The notes: generated by a model not told the origin, from the letters alone. A stretch of DNA of 64,000 nucleotides from Porodaedalea pini (GCA_002794775.1 NBAY01000005.1:1364001-1428000); one strand, 5' to 3'. Counted from the first letter of the stretch, positions 11,191 to 22,454 are shown. A program made the numbers and translations.

Positions 11191-12759
11191 TATTCTGACA
11201 TTCACATTGAACTACACATTGATATGCCAACAACAGGTGCTCCTTCCAATGAGAAAGAGACGACCGCTGTCTTCTGCTCACATTGATTCGTTCTTATAAC
11301 ACATGCGCCATATTTCTACGATCAACTCATCACCTACAATCTCAAGAATATCCCTACCTGGTGAGCTCACAACCCTTCGCCTTCTCTCACCTTCCTTCAC
11401 TCCTCCAGCACTGCACTTTACCTTAGGATACTTACACACTGGTACGCTCAGCTTCAGCAACTGTTCATATGATTTGGACACTGCCTTTGCTATCCTGTGC
11501 TCCATGAACTATCTTCCATTGCAAATGCTCCATGACGAGGTGAAGGCACACCTCATGCAGGAGATGCTCCATGGGCTCTTCCACGCTTTCCTTAAATTTG
11601 CTGAGTATGAACATATCACTGGAGGTTGCTGGGGCACAGGTGGGTGTTGCTGCCTGTTTTCTGTGCGGCCAGACATGCAGAACACATATGTTGAGTGCAG
11701 CGTGTGGCACACCCTTGTTGGTCTTTTCAGAGAGGGCTGGTGCACACCAGACTTTGCTGCACTCTCACAGAAGATGAAAGATGAGTTGATGACTGGCTCA
11801 AAGAAGCGTGTGCTCCCACAGAACATGTTTCCTTTGCTCTTTGCTGTGCATGCGGCCTTAGCAAAGCTCAACTCTATGTGCGACACTTGGGTAGAGGGTG
11901 TGAGAGAAATGGTTATGACAGAAGGGGATTTGTGAATATGCTGCTTTGCAACGAGGTGGAGAAGTGTTTCAATGAGCATGAGTAGGTTGAAATTATGGAG
12001 AATGATGGGCTAGGACAGTTTGAGGATGGGGAGCGAGTTGAGTGGGTTATGGAAGCTGTGTAGAGGGGCATAGCAGAGTCAAATGCTAGCATGCTCTATC
12101 AGGTAAGTATTAAAATATAATTAGGTTTATTGTTGTGCTCATTCCTTTGCAGACTCTCATTTCTGCAATTCTTCTTTATCAGTACCATATGGAGCCAAGC
12201 AAGACCCTCTTATCAAGCATCATCCACATCTGTGTGCAAGTTGAACAGACTCATATGGATCTGCTTTGAAGGCTCTGGGTCAGTATCTGGAGCAAGGGTG
12301 GCTTTGATGTGTTGGAAAGTTAGGCGATCAAGGAGATCAGTGATGGTATTGCTAATAACAATCTACAGAGATCAATGTCCCAGTCAAAGATCTTTTAACA
12401 CTGACAATGAGCAACTCCAACATGGTGTGTGGGCTGCTTATGTGAGCAGGCCTTCACCCTACTCTTAGCAGGGTCGAAGACACCACTGAGCACAATAGCA
12501 TGAGCACGTCACATTTGCTTTGTACAAGCATGCTGAACAAGAACCTTCCTCACAGAAACACAGCTGTCACCTCATCTAGCACATCTGTCTGGAGTGTAGC
12601 ATGCAGTGTTGCATCAATGACTAGCTAAACATCATTGCGCCTTACCACTGCGATGGAGCATGAGCATAAGGAGAGCCGGCCAGACTCAAAGTTTGCACTG
12701 TCCACCCCACGTAGTATGAGTCCAAGCATCCATAGGGTGCTGAGTGCACTCTCGTTTAC
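11190..12759 (+). pseudogene. BTB-like protein gene, copy I, heavily CpG-depleted
   Basis: This is the diverged twin of the copy at 13660-16217. Conserved blocks are HFTLGYLHTGTLSFSN, MLHGLFHAFLKFAEYE, NVFPLLF-like and GIKEISD-like. They are followed by the start of a Ser-rich basic region (12480-12755) in which stops and C-to-T changes are frequent. One intron (around 12102-12151) matches the twin. The coding copy breaks off at 12759, where a MITE begins. Family: resembles a conserved basidiomycete protein with a BTB/POZ-like N-terminus and a Ser-rich tail. I do not know its function, and the BTB label is by resemblance only. Confidence 0.6.
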
Positions 12760-12925
12760 TTGAGGTAGTGGGCCATTAGGATGGCAAGCTATGATTACTG
12801 TTTACTGAATACTAAATAATTCACTAATGAGAATAATGTTTTAGTATAAATTTCAAACTTTAGTCCTCTCATATAAAATGAAAGACACAGAAAACAGTAA
12901 TTGTAGCTTGCCATCCCAATGGCCA
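12760..12925. mobile_element. 175-bp MITE (family M), copy 1, right end trimmed
   Basis: It starts TTGAGGTAGTGGGCCATTAG and ends CCATCCCAATGGCCA, with the last 8-9 bp of the right inverted repeat missing. Full copies lie at 26844-27019 and 51774-51948. It separates the BTB-like copy I from an unidentified fragment that also adjoins the copy at 51774. Confidence 0.8.
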
Positions 12926-13017
12926 GTAGATGTCCATGTGTCCACAAGCTACAAACTTATTAGGTCAAACTTTGAGTAGATCTGGCCTCAGTGAGGTAAC
13001 CCCACACGTAAGTATTA
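12926..13017 (-). pseudogene. Unidentified coding fragment, also present at 51949-52040
   Basis: About 90 bp on the minus strand reads LRPDLLKVRPNKFVAWGHM in the better preserved copy at 51949-52040. In both places it directly follows the right end of the same MITE. I do not recognise the source protein. Here the copy is C-to-T decayed and is cut at 13017 by a foldback element. Confidence 0.4.
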
Positions 13018-13247
13018 CAGCCTTTTTCATAAGTCCTGCAACACGTGCATGTCACGTGAAATGAGCCACATCAGAGCCAAAGTGTCAAAAAATTAGAATG
13101 AATGCCTATTTTCTCTGTGAATTCTGCACAGTACCTGCTCATTAAGTACTCAAAAAAAAAGGCACAGTTCTCAGGAGAAGAAATATGTAAAATAGGGAGC
13201 AATAAATTGACTGTGTAGGCGGGTGGAGATCAAACAAGTGCAGCTGG
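13018..13247. mobile_element. Foldback element FB-A, truncated copy (left arm only)
   Basis: This is the first 230 bp of the 840-bp foldback element, with TA before it (13016-13017). It stops inside the arm at GTGCAGCTGG, where module D begins. There is no right arm nearby, so the junction is a recombination breakpoint rather than a clean insertion. Confidence 0.85.
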
Positions 13248-13660
13248 TTACGATTACTGAGTTTACAAAGTATCGTCTTTTGTTGTGGGCTGAGATAAAG
13301 TCCCCAATTTGGGTTTTTGTCAGCTTTTATAAGCTGATGGCATACCATATATGTTAATTTTGGACCCCATTTCTGCTAAATTCGGGCTGTGGCTATGAAG
13401 GGTTCACTGCTTTTGTGGCTGTACAGTGCTCACTTTCTTCATTGACATATTTAATTTTATTCAACCATCCAAATTGCAAGCTTGAAGCATGTAAAAAAAC
13501 TTCAGACAATTCGCTATCTGTCTATGTATTTTTTGTAAAATAAAGTGACCTGGTTGAATTAAAAATTGGTCGAAAGCAGAGTTGATGACAGTGCCAACAT
13601 GTGATCTCCAGCTCAGCGGGAGGCAGCAAAGACACTTGCTTCGCTCCCTCATAAGTCTGC
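13248..13660 (+). repeat. Shared module D, copy 2
   Basis: Same block as at 10764-11190, starting TTACGATTACTGAGTTTAC and running into CCAACATGTGATCTCCAG and then the BTB-like gene. The left border is fused to a truncated foldback element. Confidence 0.65.
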
Positions 13661-16217
13661 TTAGGCCAAGGGCCCTCCTCAAGCCACATCCGCAGTGTCT
13701 TCACCTTGTTCTCAGTTGCCAGCTCCTGCTGCTCCAAAAGCTCAGACGCAGTCACAATTGAGAAGGCCATCGCAACTAGGAGGTTTCAAGGATGCAGTCG
13801 GTGTTGGAATTGCGAACGATGGACAAAGGCAGCAACGCGGACTCGAAGGTTTGGGAATATAAAGGTGAGCACGAGCGCAGAACCTACCATCTGTCCTTGA
13901 GACTAATAGTTGCTAGCTATCGTTTATGTTCATGCACTACCCAGTTTCCAAGCGCGCTATTTCTCGTTCCGCCCAGCACCTATTGTGCCCCCAGCGAGCT
14001 CACGACCCTTCGCCTTCCCTCGCCTCCCTTCACTCCTCCAGCTCACTGCACTTTACCTTAGGATACTTATACACCGGCACGCTCAGCTTCAGCAACCATT
14101 CATATGACTTGGACACTGCTGTCGCTACCCTGTGCTCCGCGAACTATCTTCAATTGCAAACGCTCCATGGCAAGGTGCAGGCACACCTCGTGCAGGAGAT
14201 GCTCCATGGCCTCTTCCACGCTTTCCTCGAATTTGCTGAGTATGAACGTATCACTGGAGGTCGCTGGGGCACAGGTGGGTGTCGCTGCCGCCGGTGTGCA
14301 CATCGCGCACCGCGTACACTCGTGTCTTCCGTGCGTCCAGACGTGCAGAACACATACCTTGAGCGCGGCGAGTGGCGTGCCCTTGTTGGTCTTTTCGGAT
14401 AGGGCTGGTGCACGCCGGACTTCGCTGCACTCCCGCAGCAGACGAAAGACGGGTTGATGACCGGCCTGAAGAAGCGTGCGCTCCTGCAGAATGTGTTTCC
14501 TTTGCTCTTCGCTGCGCATGCGGCCTTAGTGAAGCTCAACTCTGTGCGCAAAGCCTGGGTAGAGGGTGTGAGAGAAATGGTTTATGACAGCAAGGGGGTT
14601 TGTGGATGCGCTGCTTTGCAACGAGGCGGAGAAGTGTTTGAATGAGCGCGAGTGGGTTGAGATTATGGAGAATGATGGGCTAGGATGGTTTGAGGACGGG
14701 GAGCGCGTTGAGTAGGTTATGGAGGCTGTGTGGAGGGGCATGGCGGAGTCGAATGCTGGCATGCTCTATCAGGTGAGTATTAAAATATAATTGGGTTTAT
14801 TGTTGTGCTCATTCCTTCGCAGACTCTCGTTTCCGCAATTCTTCTCCGTCAGTACCCTACGGAACCAAGTGAGACCCTCTTATCAAGCATTTCCCACATC
14901 TGTGTGCAAGTTGAACAGACTCGTATGGATCTGCTTCACTGGATGCGAAGGCGCTGGGTCAGTATCCAGAACGAGGGTGGCTTCGATGCGTTGGAAAGTT
15001 GGGGGATCAAGGAGATCAGCGATGGTATTGCTAATAACAATCTACAGAGATCAACGTCCCGGTCGAAGATCTTCTAACGCCGACGACGAGCAACTCCAAC
15101 ACGGTGCGTGGGCCGCTTATGCAAGCAGGCCTCCGCCCCACACTCGGCGAGGTCGAAGACACCACTGAGCGCGATAGCATGAGCACGTCGCATTCGCTTT
15201 GTACGAACGTGCTGAACAAGAACCTTGCTTGCGGGAATGCAGCTGTCACCTCGTCTAGCGCATCTGTCCGGAGCGTAGCGCGCAGCGTTGCGTCGATGAC
15301 TAGCCGAACGTCATCGCGCCTTACGACTGCGACGGAGCATGAGCGTAAGGAGAGCCGGCCAGAATCGAAGTTTACGCCATCCTCTCCACGTAGCACGAGT
15401 CCGAGCGTCCATAGGGCGCCGAGTGTGCTCTTGTACACTTCAGATATGGACGGGGACGGGGAGGGTGACGAACAAGAAAGCCCGCGACTAAAGGGCTCGA
15501 CCTCGTCCCTTGCGCGCTCTACCGCGTCATCTTCCGTGGTTTCTCGACGGCCCGGTGTAGCTTCTCGCTCTCCACGCACAACTGGGAAAGACTCAGGTGA
15601 CACCACGAGTGTTACGAGTGTAAAACTCCCAAACGTCGTCTCCGTGCAAAGACCAAAATCTGTCGCCGCGTCTGTTTCACCTACTCGTTCACATGCATCG
15701 ACCATCCATAGAAATGCCGTCACTGCAGGCCAGAAAGGTACTCTCTGTCCACCTCATCCATCCTCGCGACCGACATCCTCGCTCTCGAATGTGTCAATGT
15801 CCAGCAGCAGGAGCGGGGCTTCAACACGCGAGTCTACATTCAAGACGCCTCGTGAGAATATGACTCCGCGGGACTCTGTTACTTGGTCGAGGAAAGTCTC
15901 GACCACGTCAACGACCTCGATGTGCAGCACCGGAACCTCAAGGTCTCCTAAAGCGCCGGCACCTGTGCTACCGAAAGGATGGCCGCGTCGCGTCTCTGAA
16001 ACAAGTGCGGCGCCAATTAGTACGGTAAGCGCAGCATCGCGCACACGGAAGGTGTCGCCCACAGTATCTACGAAAACAACAGCGAACAAGACGTCCGTCA
16101 TTCGAAAGTCACCGTCGGCGAATTCAATTCGATCAACTGCATCTGTGGCAACAGCTGGAGGGAAAAAGACAGCGACGAAGAAGTCCCCTGCAGTCGATGA
16201 GAAGAAGCCTTCTCCGG
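13660..16217 (+). pseudogene. BTB-like protein gene, copy II, fused downstream to RPB1
   Basis: Best preserved copy. An N-terminal part includes GYLYTGTLSFSN, MLHGLFHAFLEFAEYE and the Cys-rich GGRWGTGGCRCRRC. A middle part has VQVEQTRMDLLHWMRRRW and GGFDALESWGIKEISD. A long Ser/Arg-rich region (about 15160-16210) follows, of the kind seen in microtubule-associated or otherwise disordered proteins. Introns include 14773-14820 and an unusually short 23-nt candidate near 15022-15044 with a CTAATAAC branch sequence. Disruptions: TAG at 14400, a frameshift near 14580 and TAG near 14715. The Ser-rich frame then continues without a stop into RPB1 sequence. Compared with likely full-length relatives it lacks its own C-terminus. 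Function unknown; the BTB label is by resemblance. Confidence 0.65.
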
Positions 16218-17866
16218 CGAGGCATCGCGTACGACTTATGCCTTACTCTAGTACGTGTTTATCCACCTTTAATTCATTGTATAGTCGCTGATTAGTGTAT
16301 TTTAGCCTTTCGTCTAAATCTTTCCGTCACCCCACCGTATAACACCGATTTCGATGGCGATGAGATGAACATGCAGTATGACACTTTTAAGATCAACCTT
16401 ACATCTCTTTCTCAGCTCCGTCTAGCATTCCTCAGAGCGAAGAGACGAGAGCCGAGCTCAGTTAAATTGCATAGGTTGCGAAGCAGATCATCTCGCCGCA
16501 GGCGAACAAACCTGATATGGGCATTGTACAGGACACGTCGTGCGGTATCCGGAAATTCACTCTGCGGGATAGCTTCCTCGACTGGGTGCAGGTGCAAAAC
16601 ATCCTGCTCTGGGTGTCGGACTGGGATAGCACGATTCCGACGCCGGCGATCTTGAAGCCGAAGCCATTATGGACGGGCAAACAGATTCTTAGTATGACGA
16701 TTCCTCGCGGAATAAACGCATATCGCTCGCCTGATCCGAAATCTTCGAGCCCCGTTTTCGACGATGGCATGCTCATTGAAAATGGCGAGATCGTCTTTGG
16801 TATCGTGGAGAAAAAGACGGTTGGAGCGTCGCAAGGCGGTCTTATCCACGTCGTCTTCCACGAAAAAGGTCCCGAAGCGACTCGTACGCTGTTCACTGGT
16901 CTCCAGCAGATTGTTAACTACTGGCTGTTCTACAATGGATTCAGGATAGGCATTGGTGATACAGTCGCGAATAAGAAGACAATGGCGTACATCACGGAGC
17001 AGATCAAGATGCGGAAGCAGAATGTCGTGCAGGCCATTGAAGATGCATCTGACGACTGTCTGAAAGCTGCACCGGGTATGACTATTCGCGAGTCGTTCGA
17101 GAGTCGAGTCGAAGGCGAGCTCAACTTGGCGCGTGACCACTCCGGTGTCAAAGAGATGGTTGTCGCGGGTTCGAAGGGTTCGTTCATTAACATCTCGCAG
17201 ATGTCCGTCTGTGCAGCAGTCCGTTGAAGGGAAGCGACTCCCGTTCGGCTTCAGACATCGCACACTACCTCACTTTACGAAGGATGACTTCAGCCCAGAG
17301 ATGCGCTGTCAAGACGGCCGAGACTGGTTACATTCATCGTCGACTTGTAAAGGCACTCGAAGAAGTGGCTGTCTGCTACGATGGGACTGTACGAAACTCA
17401 CTGGGTGACCTGATCCAATTCGTGTATGGCGAGGATGGTATGGACGGTGCTTTTATTGTATGGCAAACGATCAAAAACGTTCGGTAGCAATGATCGCGAG
17501 TTCGAACATTGCTATCGGGTCGACGTCACTTTTTTTCACTGGTGCTTTGCAAGTCAGTATCGATGACTCATCCCTCGAGCTCCAGCAAAAACTTGACGAG
17601 GAATATGACCGTCTTCATGAGGATCGTAAGTTGCTCCGTGAAATCATTTTCCCGGGCCGCGACAATTCCACTGCCCACTATCTTCTTGTCAACCTGAACC
17701 GTATCGTGCAGAACGCAACGCAGACTTTCCATATCGACCGCAGAAAACCGAGCGATCTGGAGCCGGTTTACATCATTGAGCAGGTGCAGCAGCTGGCAGA
17801 CCGCCTCGTCGTTGTGCGCGGCGATGATCTTTTAATAAAGGAGGCTGCCGAGAACGCTTCTCTTGC
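16218..17866 (+). pseudogene. RPB1 (RNA polymerase II largest subunit) fragment A
   Basis: Residues correspond to the centre of RPB1. They start RHRVRLMPYS, splice over an intron (about 16251-16305) into TFRLNLS and the Mg-binding [10 protein letters not shown] (16341-16370), pass [42 protein letters not shown] and [17 protein letters not shown], and end near EAAENASLA. An intact gene would continue for hundreds of residues on both sides. Stops replace Gln and Trp near 16465-16480. The conserved loop after KDDFSPE is deleted, the same deletion as at 27020-27357, and the short stretch after LARDHSG is missing. Introns are retained, so this is a DNA-level copy. CpG content is fairly high, so it is younger or less methylated than copy I next door. 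Confidence 0.9.
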
Positions 17867-20425
17867 ATGCCGCTCATCCATCGCAAGGTATGATCCTTGG
17901 GAAAGCTGCGTTACATCATTCTGACTTCCAATCCTTCTAGAACTTGAATTACCTTCATCTCGATTACAACATGAATCTGAAGCCGGTGAAGACGTTTACG
18001 ACGAAGGAACGCAAAAAGTCTCGCTTTGGAAATGCATTCCATATGTGCCGTGAAATTCTTTGCCTCACGAAGCTCGTTGTCGATGTGCACGTCCAATTCC
18101 GGCTTAGCAATGTGGATGCTTTCCAACTGGCGGATGCATTGCAGTATATCTTCGCACATATCGGCGCGCTCACCGACATGTACCATTACAAGTACAAGCT
18201 TATGCGTCAGGTCCGGATGTGCAAGAATCACAAGCATCTGATCTATTATTGCTTCAATGCGGGACCTGTTGGTAAGGGCCCAGGCTGTGGGTTTAGGGCT
18301 CCAGGTTGGCGAGGGTGGCTCTTCTTCATGCGTGGAATTGTACCGTTGCTTGAGCACTGGCTCGGAAACTTGCTTGTGTGTCAGTTCGAGGGTCGCAACA
18401 GCAAGGGCATCGCAAAGACGGTCACGAAGCAGCGTGTCGAATCGCACTATGACTTGGGATTACGCACTGCCGTGATGCACTGTATTCTTGATATGATGCC
18501 GGAGTCGATCAAGCAGAACAAGGCGAAGACTATCTTGCAGGACTTGTTGGAAGCGTGGCACTGCTGGAAAAGCAAACAGTACGTCGTTTGGTTGAATCTG
18601 GACTTTGCGTACTAAGCGTTATTCTACAGTTCCATGGAAGGTTCCGGAATGCCAACTGCAATCGAGAACACCACCTTGCGGTACATCAAGAGCAAGGCGG
18701 ACTGGTGGTGCTCGATTGCGCACTACGATCGCGAGCGTATCAGGCATGGTGCGGCTGTCGACAAGGCTGTGGTCAAGAAGAACTTGGGGCGTCTTACTCG
18801 ACTGTACTTGAAAGCTGAGCAGGAGCGTCGGCATGCTTACCTCAAAGATGGTCCTTACTTAGTGCTGAGGAGGCTGTTGCGATCTACACATCGATGGTCC
18901 ACTGGCTTGAGAGTCGGAAATTTGCTCCCATCCCATTCCCGTAAGATTCAATTAAATACGTCTTTCAGTAGCTCTCACTGATGTTTCCATACAGTTCCCT
19001 TTCGTACAAGCATGACACGAAGTTGCTCGTGTTGGCTCTCGAGAAGTTGAAAGAGGCATACAGCGTCAAAGGTCGTCTTAACGAATCTCAGCGTGAGGAG
19101 CTTGCTCTCATTGAGCAGGCGTATGACAATCCACACGAACGTATGTTCCTTTTCTAATTGATCGTAGGGTGTAGCTAATTGATTCGCATGCAGGTCTGTC
19201 TAGGATCAAGCGTCTCTTGCTCACTCAGCGAGCCTTCAAAGAGGCAGGCATTGAGTTCTTCGACACATATGACAAACTCGCATATCTTGACCAGTTCTTA
19301 TCCTTTGAGGCTGACAAGTGCGGACACCGAACCTCCTCCCCTTCTGGTGTACAAGTGGTGCCAGGGTATCAATAACTTGACGGACATCTGGGAGACGAGC
19401 GAGGGCGAATGCGTAGTGATGATGGAGACCGTACTTTTGAAGGTCTACGAAAAGATTAAACTGCAACGTGCAAGTGAAATGGCGGGCCCCCCACGACTGC
19501 CCGACAATTTCCTGCAGTACGGTGATTCTGACACCGAGACATGCCATCCAGTCCGTCTCTATTCTCGTTGTGTTGATCGTTTGCATATTTTATTTCGCTT
19601 CGCCGCCGAGGAATCACGCGACCTTATACAATGTTACCTCAGCGAGAATCCAGATCAGACAAACAACAACGTTATTGGGTATAACAACGAAAGATGTTGG
19701 CCGCGGGATTACCGTATGCGCTTGATCAAGCACGACGTCAATCTAGGTCGAGCTGTGTTCTGGAACGTGAAGCAGAGCCTGCGTCGTTCTTTGACGACGA
19801 TTGAATGGGAAGATACGTTTGTGAGTGTCTACTCTAAAAACAACCCTCAGCTACTCTTCTCGATGAGCGGCTTCGAGGTGTGCATTCTGCCAAAGATCCG
19901 GACGATGAGTGGAGAGCAGTTGTCACTCAAGGACGGGGTGTGGAACTTGACCAACGAGCAGTCGAAGGAGTGTACTACGCAAGCCTTCCTCCGCGTCTCC
20001 GATGAAGGTGAGAATATTAAAGCTTCCATGGAATATGTAACGCTGAAGAATTTCATAGGTGTTCAACAGTTTAACAACCGTATCCACCAGGTCCTCATGA
20101 GCTCAGGCTCTACCGCCTTTTCCAAGATTGTCAACAAATGGAACACTGCGATCATCGGTCTGATGACTTATTATCAGGAGGCTGTCATCCACACGAATGA
20201 GCTGCTTGATGTTTTGGTGAAGGCTGAGAACAAAATCTAGACTCAGTGTCGAGATTGGCTTGAACAGTAAGATGCCTTTGTGTTTCCCTCCAGTCGTCTT
20301 CTACATCCTCAAAGTAAGCATCGCAGCTCTTATGTATATCACGTCTTGCTGAACTGTTGTCGTAATGGAACTCGGTGGTCTTGGAGTGTTGTCTAAGAGT
20401 CGTGTGCTTATTCCTCAGAGCGATG
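17867..20425 (+). pseudogene. PRP8 (U5 snRNP splicing factor) fragment a
   Basis: PRP8 forms the core of the spliceosome. The fragment begins near PLIHRK, splices into [17 protein letters not shown], then [119 protein letters not shown] and [11 protein letters not shown], to ELGGLGVLSKSRVLIPQSDD. Introns at about 18579-18630, 18943-18994 and 19141-19193 are kept. Deletions remove the segment between KVYEKI and QRASEM and part of the region after YDKL. A TAG at about 20239 replaces Gln. The frame is shifted relative to the RPB1 piece upstream, so no RPB1-PRP8 fusion protein is possible without editing or splicing. Confidence 0.9.
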
Positions 20426-20920
20426 ATGTGCTACCTCCCCATCCCTCCTCCTTTACACTGCATGTTGTACATTAAATAATAGCATATAGAGCAATGACTG
20501 CTGTAGTTTTCCCTTCGCCATGAAGCTCATAATCACTATACTGTGATAGATACTTTTCTGCATTTGAAACTCTGCCAGTGGTTATACCGTCATTATACCA
20601 GACCAGTCCAGACTTATCTATTATTCTACAAGTGAAGTGATTGTTACCACCATAAATCAGACCTCGCAATTTGTATTTTTTCAAACATGGTGTACATTTT
20701 ATAACAACCTCATGATCAATTATAATCTCATAATTATACAACTGCACAGCTACAACATTTGTTGACTCACTGATATGAGATTATACATTGGTGTCAGCTG
20801 TATAATCTATTTGACATTGTCTACATGTTACTGACATTGAACCAAAGTAATAGTTAAGCCATTGTTGAATAGAAGGGTATGGATTGATGTTTTTATATTG
20901 ACTGCTGAATAAAACATTCA
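20426..20920. other. Insert between two PRP8 pieces
   Basis: About 495 bp of AT-rich DNA without PRP8 similarity replaces the large middle-to-C-terminal part of PRP8 expected here. It contains the minus-strand frame described at 20472-20747. The borders show no clear terminal repeats. Confidence 0.5.
20472..20747 (-). CDS. Fragment of a mobile-element-type protein, possible Cys-protease-like His box
   Basis: A 91-codon frame contains LRGLIYGGNNHFTCRIID and GLVWYNDGITTG. The pattern H-F-T-x-R-I-I...W-x-x-D-G-I is familiar from C-termini of large repeat-encoded proteins in mushrooms and loosely resembles the histidine box of ubiquitin-protease-like domains. I cannot name the element with certainty. 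No start or upstream domain is present, so it is a remnant. Confidence 0.4.
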   Translation of the reverse strand: MQLYNYEIIIDHEVVIKCTPCLKKYKLRGLIYGGNNHFTCRIIDKSGLVWYNDGITTGRVSNAEKYLSQYSDYELHGEGKTTAVIALYAII

Positions 20921-21670
20921 GTGTTCCTCTATGGCACCTCACCTCCGGACAATAAGCAGGTCAAGGAAATCAAGGCTAATGCATGGGTTCCCCAGCATGG
21001 TAACAACAATTTAGTGGAGCTACCCTCACAGCTGCCAAAGGATGATTTCCCCCTGAAGGACCTGGAACTATTAGGTTGGATCAAGATGCAAGTGCTGGAG
21101 TTGCCTCTTCTGTCCCCAACTGACATAACCACACAAGATAAATTGATGGCAGACCATCCTTAATGGGGTCCATCATCTATGTGCATCACTTGCTCATTCA
21201 CTCCTGGTTCCGCATCCCTCTCTGCACACTTGTTGACTGTGCTGGGCTTTGAATGAGGTTGAAACAATGCTGACACCTCAGCCAACCCCATGGTAAGTAT
21301 GCTTTGTCTTTCAATATGAGCATGTCTTGATGTAGCTCTCTTTAGAGCTTCAATCCTAATATGTCTGAGTGTGTTCAGTTGTTTCTGTCTGACCATATAT
21401 TAGGCATGACATTGGTTCCCAAAGGCAAAGTGTGGAGTTATGGGATTGGGATTGGACTTACCCAACTTTGGTCACAAATCTGGGCTACAGTATGACTTTG
21501 GACATGCCACTTCTTTTCTGGGCTGAACAATATTGTCCAGCTGCATTCCTGACAGTGAGTGGCATTACTCATTAAATATACTTCAACATCTCTGACCATC
21601 TCCCTCACTTTAGTTTGCCAACATGGGGACCAGTGATAACAACACAGATGTTGAAAACAGTTTTCCTTAG
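20921..21670 (+). pseudogene. PRP8 C-terminal (Jab1/MPN) fragment
   Basis: It starts with LYGTSPPDNKQVKEI, then LPKDDFPLKDLELLGWIK, LSPTDITTQDKLMADHP and ITCSFTPGS, and after an intron VQLFLSDHILGMTLVPKGK. The last exon FANMGTSDNNTDVENSF ends at a TAG at 21668-21670, where PRP8 proteins normally end. Stops and C-to-T changes are common. With 17867-20425 it represents the same gene with the RNase H-like region missing between the two. Confidence 0.8.
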
Positions 21671-21831
21671 TCGATCTTTCTTTACTAACACCTCTAAATT
21701 ATTTCCATAAGTACAAAAAGACAGCAATAGCAAATATACTTGTGTTCACAGATCAGCAGCAATGACGAAAGCCTGTGGGATGTTTTTGGGTGTGAAAAGA
21801 GCTTGATCAACATACTGACGGTCAAGAAACT

Positions 21832-22345
21832 TTACATTTGAACAGCAGTGACTTGTGCCTGAGCTTCTGTGCTTTTCTTGAGCTCAGCCATTTGCTGATG
21901 TTGCACAGATGGTGCAACAATCTCCTGGCCAAGAATAATGTCACGAACTTCACTGGTTGTCAGAGAAGCGATGTTCACACTGTTCCACTTGCTGAAACCC
22001 TTCAAAGAATGGATCAGATGGATACAAAGCAATGGAGCAAGGATGAGATCCTTCAAAGCCACTTCAACCTTAATCCAGTCATCATCAGACAGTGTCGGCC
22101 AGACAAAGTGGGGCTTTGTGATTGTTGACTTATCAGGGCATAAGATGATCTTAGCCCTCTCATTGTTTATGTGCAAACCATGCAGGAGGAGGATGAGACA
22201 CAAAAACGCTGTGTAACTTGAGATTGACTTCAGCCAATCATCTATAGTGAAATATTAAAAGGTTGTCCTTGTACGAAAAAAGGTAACTCATACCATAAAG
22301 GTTGAAGAGCACCATCTGAGGTTGCATTGTGCACTACAGAACAAG
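21832..22345 (-). pseudogene. PRP8 fragment in inverted orientation
   Basis: On the minus strand, QMVLFNLY splices over an intron (about 22245-22305) into [13 protein letters not shown]. It continues [40 protein letters not shown] and [19 protein letters not shown]. This is the part of PRP8 that should lie just before the C-terminal domain found at 20921, but it is on the opposite strand and after it. It therefore records an inversion. Confidence 0.85.
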
Positions 22346-22454
22346 TTGAGCAACAGGCCAACCTCTAACAACGGATATACTTACACTTCAGGCCACCCCT
22401 TCAAGGAGACCTAATAGGGCAATTCATACACGCAACTAATTGACCTAATAGGTA

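Noticed and set aside
15031..15723. Long antisense open frame over the Ser-rich region (230 codons), also antisense at 56544-57215
   Set aside because: It mirrors Ser/Arg codons of the sense strand, has no recognisable domain, and persists in both copies because the sense sequences are duplicates.
17505..17925. Possibility that the BTB-RPB1-PRP8 unit at 13-20 kb is a functional three-domain gene
   Set aside because: In-frame stops in both the BTB-like and RPB1 parts, a frame change between RPB1 and PRP8, and deletions of conserved segments argue against a working protein.
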